Assembly (NCBI GenBank): GCA_023247135.1
Contig: JAHFHB010000021.1
Coordinates: 1-13,454, forward strand
Source: Candidatus Omnitrophota bacterium
GTDB taxonomy: Bacteria; Omnitrophota; Omnitrophia; Omnitrophales; Aquincolibacteriaceae
Reading direction: 5' to 3'
Length of the DNA: 13,454 nucleotides
The first letter of the stretch is position 1. Every line of letters begins with the position of its first letter. The notes below the pieces were generated by a model. The model searched no databases. It had not been told where the DNA came from and was given only the letters and a program-made list of their open reading frames with translations. Position numbers and translations under genes: made by a program. This document shows positions 1 through 6,327 of the stretch, in pieces.

Positions 1-3
1 CCG

Positions 4-939
4 ATGGAAAAAATTTTAGTGACAGGCGGAGCGGGTTATATCGGTTCTCTATTGGTTCCCGAACTGCTGGCTGCGGGCCACCCGGTCACCGTGCTGGATA
101 ATTTTATGTACCGCCAAAACAGCCTTGCGCACGTGTGTTCAAATCCCGCTCTTCAAATTGTCCGGGGGGATGTGCGTGACCGGGCGCTGGTCAAACATCT
201 CCTGAAATCAGCGGACGTGGTGGTCCCGCTTGCGGCGCGGGTGGGCGCGCCGCTTTGCGACCGTGATCCTCTGGCGGCAACTTCCACAAATCTGGAAGCC
301 ATACGCAGCTTGTGCGGGGATCTCAGTCCGGCACAGAAAGTTTTAATGCCGGTCACCAATAGCGGCTACGGCATGGGGGCCAAGGGCCAGCCGTGCACCG
401 AAAGCTCACCGTTGAAGCCTGTTTCGTTGTATGGCCGCGATAAAGTTGCGGCGGAGGAAGTTGTGCTTCAGCGGAAAAATGCACTCAGTTTTCGGCTGGC
501 CACAGTCTTTGGGATGTCTCCGAGGATGCGCCTGGATTTACTGGTAAATGATTTTGTGTATCGGGCGGTGCAGGACCGCTTTATCGTTCTTTTTGAGGGG
601 GATTTTAAGCGCAACTACATTCACGTCCGTGATGTTGCCCGGGTTTTTCTGCACGGCATCAACCATTTTGATGCGATGAAGGGCGGGCCCTACAATGTGG
701 GGCTTTCGGACGCGAATCTTTCCAAGCGCGAGCTCTGCCAGCGGATTCAAAAACAGGTGCCGCAGTTTGTTGTCATGGATGCGCCGCTCGGGGAGGACCC
801 GGATAAACGGGATTACATTGTTTCGAATGACAAGATTGAAAAGACAGGTTTTAAGCCTGGCCACTCGCTGGATGCGGGAATCACAGAGCTGATCAAAGGC
901 TACGCCATGATTCAAAACAGCGTTTACAGCAACGTCTGA
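4..939 (+). CDS. NAD-dependent sugar-nucleotide epimerase/dehydratase (extended SDR)
   Basis: The 311-residue product is an extended short-chain dehydrogenase/reductase of the kind that epimerises or dehydrates NDP-sugars for envelope polysaccharide. The N-terminus carries the Rossmann dinucleotide motif TGGAGYIG (residues 7-14), and D32 at the end of beta-2 (VTVLDNF) suits NAD rather than NADP. The active site shows S120 in the strand-end segment VTNSGYG and the YxxxK pair Y143/K147 in SLYGRDK. RNYIHVRDVA (203-212) is the usual substrate-side motif of this family. Length is typical. The start three bases into the window is accepted because the motif sits right at the N-terminus, but the upstream ribosome binding site is outside view. 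The sugar substrate cannot be read from the sequence. The gene converges on the small minus-strand gene, with 27 bases between stop codons and no clear terminator. Confidence 0.93.
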   Translation: MEKILVTGGAGYIGSLLVPELLAAGHPVTVLDNFMYRQNSLAHVCSNPALQIVRGDVRDRALVKHLLKSADVVVPLAARVGAPLCDRDPLAATSTNLEAIRSLCGDLSPAQKVLMPVTNSGYGMGAKGQPCTESSPLKPVSLYGRDKVAAEEVVLQRKNALSFRLATVFGMSPRMRLDLLVNDFVYRAVQDRFIVLFEGDFKRNYIHVRDVARVFLHGINHFDAMKGGPYNVGLSDANLSKRELCQRIQKQVPQFVVMDAPLGEDPDKRDYIVSNDKIEKTGFKPGHSLDAGITELIKGYAMIQNSVYSNV

Positions 940-966
940 GGAACCTGACGAAAATGAGGAGAGGGA

Positions 967-1200
967 TTATTGTCCGCCGCGCAGCAGATGCTTTCCCATC
1001 GTTGAATCTTTGCCATAGATTGACTTTACGGCGCGCTCATACTTGCTCTTGGGGAGATTTGCCGAGCTGACGGCCCGCCTTACCGGACGTCCGTTTTTAG
1101 GGTGTTTTTTAAGCGGAGCCGCATGAATCGTTTGCTGGATTTCAAAGCGCCGGCCCGGCTTGCCGTCTTTGCGCAGGATTTCATAGACGTAAATAGGCAT
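967..1200 (-). CDS. FmdB-like small protein lacking the zinc-ribbon cysteines
   Basis: A 77-residue basic protein that begins MPIYVYEI, closely matching the MPIYEY start of FmdB-family (putative regulatory, zinc-ribbon) proteins. The FmdB layout continues with an aromatic/acidic strand (RRFEIQQTI) and the proline turn AAPLKKHP. Where canonical members carry CxxC pairs, this one reads KHPKNGRPVRR, and there is no cysteine anywhere in the protein. Metal binding of the usual type is therefore lost, and the function is unknown. The start is supported by GAGGGA at 1209-1214 on the minus strand, eight bases before the ATG, and by a promoter just upstream. It is transcribed away from the PilZ gene and towards the epimerase. 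Cysteine-free relatives may exist in other phyla, but I could not check. Confidence 0.82.
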   Translation of the reverse strand: MPIYVYEILRKDGKPGRRFEIQQTIHAAPLKKHPKNGRPVRRAVSSANLPKSKYERAVKSIYGKDSTMGKHLLRGGQ

Positions 1201-1226
1201 GGATTTTATCCCTCACGGTGCCGATT

Positions 1227-1255
1227 ACTATAGGGGCAGAGCAGGCCAAAATCAA
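1227..1255 (-). promoter_or_regulatory. Sigma70-type promoter for the FmdB-like gene
   Basis: On the minus strand, TTGATT (plus coordinates 1250-1255) and TATAGT (1227-1232) are separated by exactly 17 bases. The predicted transcript would begin near 1220 and carry the GAGGGA ribosome binding site at 1209-1214 before the ATG at 1200. This is a sequence match only. Confidence 0.55.
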
Positions 1256-1312
1256 GGTTTCCGGTGCCTATTTTGCAGGGGAAAACGTCCTAAAATAAAT
1301 GCGTCCGATAAC

Positions 1313-1341
1313 TTGTAAAACCAGGGGCCGTATGTTATATT
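1313..1341 (+). promoter_or_regulatory. Sigma70-type promoter for the PilZ gene
   Basis: TTGTAA (1313-1318) and TATATT (1336-1341) are spaced by 17 bases. Transcription would start near 1348, giving a leader of about 100 nucleotides before the PilZ start. I saw only a short possible pairing (AGTTGT with ACAACT) in that leader and no recognisable riboswitch. This promoter may also drive glpK, since no terminator lies between the two genes. Confidence 0.5.
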
Positions 1342-1435
1342 TTTTTTGGGCAGGGTAGTTGTCTCAAATTCAGTCAGGGGTTTTAAGAAGTATTCAGGCT
1401 AATTTTGCTAGATCAACGGTCCCTACAACTTAACG

Positions 1436-1442
1436 TAAGGAG
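1436..1442 (+). promoter_or_regulatory. Ribosome binding site deciding the PilZ start
   Basis: TAAGGAG lies seven bases before the ATG at 1450. It selects this start over an in-frame TTG at 1405, which has no such site. It is the clearest Shine-Dalgarno sequence in the window. Confidence 0.8.
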
Positions 1443-1449
1443 ACTGATT

Positions 1450-1839
1450 ATGGATAAAGAAAGACGCAGATTTAAGAGGTTTGATGCGTACATGAGCGTC
1501 AAATTTGCCTCCAGTGAAGATGTGCAGATTCGGGGCGTGAGCCTGAGCAAAGATCTTTCACGGGAAGGCATCAAGGTCAATTCAGGGAAAGAACTGAAGA
1601 ACGGTTCTTTGCTTGATATTGAAATCAACATTCCGGATGATCCCAAGCCGGTGAAGACCACAGGCAAAGTGATGTGGTGCCGCAACGCTCGTGAAAGCGA
1701 TTCGGGGTTTGACCAGGGCATTCGTTTTGTTGCCATGGACCCGGTGGATAAATTCCGGGTGTTAGACTACGCCTACAATCACTGGCTCGAAACCAAAGTG
1801 AATGATTTTACGGACCCCGAAGAACCTTCTGAAATCTAA
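1450..1839 (+). CDS. PilZ domain protein (c-di-GMP receptor)
   Basis: A 129-residue single-domain PilZ protein, expected to bind cyclic di-GMP and pass the signal to a partner (motility, adhesion or envelope function). Both c-di-GMP binding signatures are present: the RxxxR motif at R6-R10 (RRFKR) and the D/NxSxxG motif at D35-G40 (DLSREG). The beta-barrel strands follow, with the typical closing pattern GIRFVAMDP near residues 90-98. There is no output domain, only an acidic C-terminal tail (DPEEPSEI). The start at the ATG is fixed by the upstream TAAGGAG. It diverges from the FmdB-like gene and sits 64 bases upstream of glpK in the same direction, so co-transcription is possible. The intact motifs make real c-di-GMP binding likely; the target is unknown. 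Confidence 0.9.
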   Translation: MDKERRRFKRFDAYMSVKFASSEDVQIRGVSLSKDLSREGIKVNSGKELKNGSLLDIEINIPDDPKPVKTTGKVMWCRNARESDSGFDQGIRFVAMDPVDKFRVLDYAYNHWLETKVNDFTDPEEPSEI

Positions 1840-1903
1840 TTAATCTGTCGGCAGCTGGGGAGTCATTCTTGGACTCGCATCCCGTCGTATCCTGGCATCA
1901 CAA

Positions 1904-3394
1904 ATGAAACCAGGCTACATCCTCGCCATTGATCAAGGGACCACAGGCTCGCGTGCCATTCTTTACAATCGGCACGGCCACGCGGTTGCATCCGCTTACA
2001 CCGAAATCCGGCAGTATTATCCGCGTCCCGGTTGGGTTGAACACGATCCGCTGGAAATCTGGAGTTCTGTTTTGCACGTGACGTCTGCTGTCCTGCGGCG
2101 GACCTCCATTCCCGCATCTCAAATCGCCGGTCTCGGCATTACAAATCAGCGCGAAACAACGGTTCTTTGGGACCGCGAAACCGGGCGGCCGCTGCATCGC
2201 GCAATCGTGTGGCAAGACCGCAGAACTTCGGATTGGACGGACCGGATTCGCGCGAGCGGCCAGGAGCCGGTGCTGCGCCGCAAAACCGGATTGGTCAGCG
2301 ATCCCTACTTTTCAGCCACCAAGATCCGCTGGCTTTTAGATCAGAAAAGCGCGTGGCGCCGCCAGGCCGTCAAGGGCCGGATTTGTTTCGGGACTATTGA
2401 CTCCTGGCTGATCTGGAACCTGACCGGCGGCCAGGTGCATGCCACGGATTACACCAATGCCTCGCGGACCTTGTTATTCAACATTCGCTCCCGGAAATGG
2501 GATCCCTCACTGCTTCAAATGCTGAAAGTGCCCGGGGGGCTTTTGCCCGAGGTTAAGAAGTCGGGGAGTTTGTTTGGCGTGACGTTTAAAAACCATGTCT
2601 TTGCCGCCGGAATTCCGATCCTGAGCGTTTTGGGCGATCAGCAGTCGGCCTTGTACGGACAGGGGGCGCACCGGCCCGGGCAGGTGAAAAGCACTTTCGG
2701 GACGGGCTGCTTCGTGCTGATGAATATCGGCGAAAAATTCCGCAAGCCGCCGTTTGGTTTACTGACCACTCTGGCAAGTGATAAAAACGGCGCGCCGGTT
2801 TATGCGTTCGAAGGCGCTGCGTTTATCGCCGGCGCCGCCATTCAATGGCTGCGGGACGGCCTTGGAATCCTCAAAAACGCGGCGGATTCAGAACGTTGGG
2901 CGCGGCGGGTGAAGGATTGCGGCGGGGTGCGCATCATTCCGGCATTTTCAGGCCTGGGCTCGCCGTACTGGGAACCGCGTGTGCGCGGGGCCATTTTCGG
3001 GATTGACCGCGGGACGCGCCGCGAACACTTGATTCGCGCGACGCTGGAAGCCCTGGCGCATCAAAACGCAGACATTGTGGAGTGCATGAAAAAGGATGCG
3101 GGCCATGCGGTCCGGGAATTGCGGGTGGACGGCGGCGCGACAAGTAATGCGCTTTTGATGCAATTCGCCGCAGACACGCTACAGATGCCTGTCCGGGTTT
3201 CGGCGATTCGCGAATCCACAGCCTGGGGCGCCGCCCGGCTGGCCGGAGTGAAAGCGGGGCTGTGGGGCCATGCCCCGCTTAAAGACGAAGGCCGGGCGTT
3301 GTGCGTGCACCCGGCTGTTTCCAGGCCGAAAGCGCTGCGGGAGCGCGTAGCCTGGAAGCGAGCGGTTGAAGATTTACGCGCGACTTGCCGCTGA
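1904..3394 (+). CDS. glpK: Glycerol kinase
   Basis: A 496-residue FGGY-family kinase, the normal GlpK length, which phosphorylates glycerol to sn-glycerol-3-phosphate with ATP in the cytoplasm. The N-terminal phosphate-binding loop is DQGTTGSR (10-17). Glycerol-contacting motifs are NQRET (81-85) and VWQDRR (102-107), with Y134 in DPYFSATK. The catalytic base is D245 in the GDQQSAL motif. ATP-side motifs are GTGCF (266-270), the SGLGSPYW segment (349-356) with R361GAIFG, and DGGATSN (409-415). The ESTAWGAARLAG motif (437-448) closes the protein. No glpF transporter or glpD dehydrogenase is in view. No Shine-Dalgarno site precedes the ATG. A TATCCT hexamer (1888-1893) ends ten bases before it, so a leaderless transcript is possible but weakly supported. 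The lipases downstream could supply its substrate. Confidence 0.96.
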   Translation: MKPGYILAIDQGTTGSRAILYNRHGHAVASAYTEIRQYYPRPGWVEHDPLEIWSSVLHVTSAVLRRTSIPASQIAGLGITNQRETTVLWDRETGRPLHRAIVWQDRRTSDWTDRIRASGQEPVLRRKTGLVSDPYFSATKIRWLLDQKSAWRRQAVKGRICFGTIDSWLIWNLTGGQVHATDYTNASRTLLFNIRSRKWDPSLLQMLKVPGGLLPEVKKSGSLFGVTFKNHVFAAGIPILSVLGDQQSALYGQGAHRPGQVKSTFGTGCFVLMNIGEKFRKPPFGLLTTLASDKNGAPVYAFEGAAFIAGAAIQWLRDGLGILKNAADSERWARRVKDCGGVRIIPAFSGLGSPYWEPRVRGAIFGIDRGTRREHLIRATLEALAHQNADIVECMKKDAGHAVRELRVDGGATSNALLMQFAADTLQMPVRVSAIRESTAWGAARLAGVKAGLWGHAPLKDEGRALCVHPAVSRPKALRERVAWKRAVEDLRATCR

Positions 3395-3478
3395 TTCCCG
3401 AGCCTCCCTTGACACCGCCCAATTTGCTCCGCTCACTTTTTCTAATCTATTCCCTCAAAATAATTTACGGCGTGACGA

Positions 3479-3493
3479 TATATTCATACCAGC
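3479..3493 (+). promoter_or_regulatory. Possible leaderless -10 element before the NTE-like gene
   Basis: TATATT (3479-3484) ends nine bases before the ATG at 3494, which places a transcription start at or next to the start codon. No ribosome binding site is visible in front of that ATG. The bases at -35 spacing are a poor match. The TTGACA at 3409-3414 is too far from the -10 element to pair with it. This is a weak call from spacing alone. Confidence 0.3.
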
Positions 3494-5527
3494 ATGGGAT
3501 TCTTTTCATTTAACAAAAAAATCGAGACGGCCAAGGAACTTTCTCTGGGGGAGATTTCTGTCTTTTCGTCGCTCAACCCGGCGGAACTGCGTGATGTTGA
3601 GAAGAAAGCCAGACTGCAGGAGTTTAAGCGCGGCGATCTTGTCTACACCGAAGGCACGGCCGCGGAATTTTTCTATGTGGTGGTCTCAGGCCGCTTTCAT
3701 GTCTTTACGGGGACCCGCGGGGGGCAATCACGCCAAACTCTGCTGCAGCTCTACCGCGGAGACCACTTTGGCGAAACGTCGCTTCTGACCGGGAAATTGC
3801 ACAGCGCCTCTGTCGAGGCCAAGAGCGACGGGGTGGTGCTGAAGTTTGAGAAAGAGGATTTTCTCAAGTTTGTGCAGGCCACGCCGGCGCTGTTACTTCA
3901 CTTGACCCGTTCACTCGGCCACCGCTTGACGAAGAGCCAGGATGCTTCCGGAAACCGGCGTGAAGTTAAAATCACGGCGCTTTATCCGGAATCCTATCCG
4001 CAGGAATCGTTTATCTTCTGGGTCGATTTCTCGGCGAAGCTGGCGCGGGAAACGGCCCGCAAAGTCGTGGTGGTTGATTTTAGCGAAAAAGAGCACCCGC
4101 ATTTTTATGAAGAGTTTCAAAGCCATGTCAAGGCCAAGCTTGATTTGGAGAAAGCGGATCTGGGTGCGGATTCAGGCGTGAAACCCTGCTTGTATGAACA
4201 CCGCTCGGGTTTTGTCTACCTGCCGGTTTCCTGTGAGAAAGGCAATGGCGCATTGGAAAAGAAAGTGTCTTCACTGCTGACTTTTTTGACGTACCGCTTT
4301 GACTACATCATGGTGCGTTTGTCGCATGATAAGGGGCACCCTGGTTTTCAAGCCTTGAAGCAGACGGACGTGATTTATTTTTATCAATCGGCGGAGGCGG
4401 GGGCGCTCGTCAAAGCCGGCGAGACGCTTAAGGAACTGCAGCAGAATTTTGGTTTCGGCAAAACGGACATTAAGGTGTTGATTCATGAGCCGGCGGGCGG
4501 AGCTGAATTTCCGTTCGAAGAGCTGGAGAACCGGCTTGAGTTCAGAATTTTCTCGATGATTCCGCCGCGGCAGGAGCGCGGCGAGAAATACCATGGCATT
4601 GTGCGTTTTCTGGCGCGTGAGCTTTCGGAAAAACTCATTGGTCTTGCGCTTGGCAGCGGGGCGGCCTACGGGCTATCGCACATCGGCCTTATCCGCGTTC
4701 TGGAACGTGAGAAAATCCCCATCGATGTGATTGCCGGAGCCAGCATCGGGGCGTTGATCGGGGGATTTTGGGCGGCGGGGTTTAATGCCGAGAGGCTTTT
4801 GGAAGTGGCAAAATCCATCAATAAAACCAACGCATTTTTTAAGCTGATCGGGTTTCAGGATTTATCGCTTGCGCACCGGGGTTTTTTTAAAGGCAACCAG
4901 ATGAGCCGCTTTTTGGAGGGCTATGTGGGCAACATGACATTTCAGGATCTGAATACGCCGGTCAAAATCATTGCGGCAGACTTGTTTACCTCCGAGGAAG
5001 TGATCTTTGAATCCGGCCGTATCGTGGATGCCATTCGGGCCTCCAGTTCCATTCCCGGGATTTTCCGGCCATTTCGGCACCGGGGCATGTGCCTGATCGA
5101 CGGGGGCGTGATCGACCCGCTGCCGACCCGCGTTTTGACGCGGATGGGCGTCAAAAAGATCATTGCGGCCAACGTTCTTTCGAGCGCTCAGGATCGAGCC
5201 ATTAAAAGCAAGCGGCAGGAGCTTGCGCACATGCATCGGCTGAGGGAATTGGCCCAAAAAAACCCGCTTGGGAAAGCCGTGGCGGCGTTTATGTACAAAC
5301 TCAATAAGCACTATGCCGATAACACGTTCAACGTTATAATGAACACCATCCAGTTTATGGAGTACGAATTGGCCGAAGCCGCCGGTCGCGACGCGGACGT
5401 TCTGCTTCATCCGGACGTGCATGAAGGGCATTGGGCCGAGTTTTACAGCCCGGAAAAATTTATCGCGGCGGGTGAAGAGTGCGCCATGAAAAACCTGGAT
5501 GCGATTAAACAGCTGCTGAAGGATTGA
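3494..5527 (+). CDS. NTE-like patatin phospholipase with cyclic-nucleotide-binding and MinD-like domains
   Basis: A 677-residue protein with the order found in neuropathy target esterase (NTE) relatives: a cNMP-binding beta-roll (about 19-145), a middle alpha/beta domain (about 157-360), and a patatin lipase (about 381-590). The lipase hydrolyses acyl esters of phospholipids or lysophospholipids. The oxyanion-hole loop GSGAAYGLSHIG (387-398), nucleophile S417 in GASIGA, and dyad aspartate D536 in DGG are all intact. The middle domain has MinD/CpaE-like strands (KVVVVDFSEKE, then FDYIMVRL) but no Walker A lysine, so it is probably a scaffold. In the cNMP cassette GETSLLTGKLHSASV, G93 and E94 are kept but the phosphate-binding arginine position is H103, so classical cAMP binding is doubtful. 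No signal peptide or clear membrane span is seen. It heads a tight gene series with the secreted protein, acyl-CoA ligase and lipase. Confidence 0.93.
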   Translation: MGFFSFNKKIETAKELSLGEISVFSSLNPAELRDVEKKARLQEFKRGDLVYTEGTAAEFFYVVVSGRFHVFTGTRGGQSRQTLLQLYRGDHFGETSLLTGKLHSASVEAKSDGVVLKFEKEDFLKFVQATPALLLHLTRSLGHRLTKSQDASGNRREVKITALYPESYPQESFIFWVDFSAKLARETARKVVVVDFSEKEHPHFYEEFQSHVKAKLDLEKADLGADSGVKPCLYEHRSGFVYLPVSCEKGNGALEKKVSSLLTFLTYRFDYIMVRLSHDKGHPGFQALKQTDVIYFYQSAEAGALVKAGETLKELQQNFGFGKTDIKVLIHEPAGGAEFPFEELENRLEFRIFSMIPPRQERGEKYHGIVRFLARELSEKLIGLALGSGAAYGLSHIGLIRVLEREKIPIDVIAGASIGALIGGFWAAGFNAERLLEVAKSINKTNAFFKLIGFQDLSLAHRGFFKGNQMSRFLEGYVGNMTFQDLNTPVKIIAADLFTSEEVIFESGRIVDAIRASSSIPGIFRPFRHRGMCLIDGGVIDPLPTRVLTRMGVKKIIAANVLSSAQDRAIKSKRQELAHMHRLRELAQKNPLGKAVAAFMYKLNKHYADNTFNVIMNTIQFMEYELAEAAGRDADVLLHPDVHEGHWAEFYSPEKFIAAGEECAMKNLDAIKQLLKD

Positions 5528-5538
5528 ACGCGTCGTTT

Positions 5539-6267
5539 ATGCGGAAATTATCTCAACATATTTTATTTTTCACGCTTGTGTGCAGTTTTCTTTCGGCCAA
5601 CGCCTTGAATGCTTACTGTGCCTGGCCGTGGAAAGAGGGCGCGCGTGAGTCTGCGGCGCCGGCCAAGAAAGACACGAAAAATTTAAAGACGGCAGCGGTG
5701 CGGCCTGTGAAGCCTAGGTCGGTTCAGGCGACTCAGCGTCCTGTGGTTGACAAAAAAGCGGTTGCGGTGGCTGCGGCAAGCCGGCCTGGAAAAAAAATGG
5801 CGGCACCGGTGGCGCTTAAACCGCAGGAAAAAGTAAATACGGCGCGGGAGGGCAAGCAGGAAGCGTCCAAAGACGCAAAGGTATTGACACCGGTTGCGAA
5901 GGCGCTCATTGCCAGCGAGAATGTCAAGCGTGTGCAGCAGCAGCTTGAAAGAATTTTTAAGGTCAATGAAGAAGTTCGACAAAGGGCTGGAACGAACGCG
6001 CTGCGTGTCCAGAATATGGTTGATCAGGCCCGTAGACACCAGGATATTCTCCTGAGAGCCAATCAGCAGATGAAGTTTGTCAATCAGCGTGCTTTGAGCA
6101 ATGCCGGCCTGGTTTTGCAGAATGCGAAGCTGCGGCAGATCCGCGAACAGGCGGCATCACCCCGGCAGACGCTGATGGGGGAAAGGCAGCTTGCGCTCAA
6201 TGGTGCGGGGCAGCAGTCCTCGACCGGTGCTCTGAAACCGGCTTCGGAAACGCGCCGTCCGGCATAA
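5539..6267 (+). CDS. Secreted Ala/Lys/Pro-rich helical protein of unknown function
   Basis: I do not recognise this 242-residue protein. Residues 1-29 form a signal peptide: basic MRK, then the hydrophobic stretch ILFFTLVCSFLSA, with possible cleavage near ANALNA or AYCA. The presence of C27 makes a lipoprotein reading possible, but the lipobox is poor. Residues 33-115 are low-complexity, rich in Lys, Ala, Pro and Val, and look disordered. Residues 118-205 are Gln/Arg-rich with helical or coiled-coil periodicity (VKRVQQQLERIF and following), and the tail is again disordered. The ATG at 5539 is preferred. An in-frame TTG at 5524 overlaps the previous stop and would put five residues before the signal peptide. 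GAAGGA at 5518-5523 is distant (15 bases), so translation may be coupled to the upstream gene. Placement between a phospholipase and an acyl-CoA ligase suggests an envelope role, but this is guesswork. Confidence 0.82.
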   Translation: MRKLSQHILFFTLVCSFLSANALNAYCAWPWKEGARESAAPAKKDTKNLKTAAVRPVKPRSVQATQRPVVDKKAVAVAAASRPGKKMAAPVALKPQEKVNTAREGKQEASKDAKVLTPVAKALIASENVKRVQQQLERIFKVNEEVRQRAGTNALRVQNMVDQARRHQDILLRANQQMKFVNQRALSNAGLVLQNAKLRQIREQAASPRQTLMGERQLALNGAGQQSSTGALKPASETRRPA

Positions 6268-6327
6268 CGTCTGTTTGTTATCGTTCAATCGGTCATTTAA
6301 TCATTTTTTGATCTGTTGAAGGGTTTA

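Noticed and set aside
1348..1449. c-di-GMP riboswitch in the PilZ leader
   Set aside because: None of the conserved GEMM motifs is present; only a six-base pairing was found.
1857..1877. Terminator between PilZ and glpK (GAGTC...GACTC)
   Set aside because: A five-base stem with no T-run; too weak to separate the two genes.
3409..3446. Promoter formed by TTGACA (3409) and TCTAAT (3441)
   Set aside because: The spacing is 26 bases, far from 16-18, and no -10 lies at the right distance.
4862..5431. 189-codon minus-strand open frame opposite the patatin domain
   Set aside because: It lies entirely opposite the conserved catalytic part of the phospholipase and encodes no recognisable protein.
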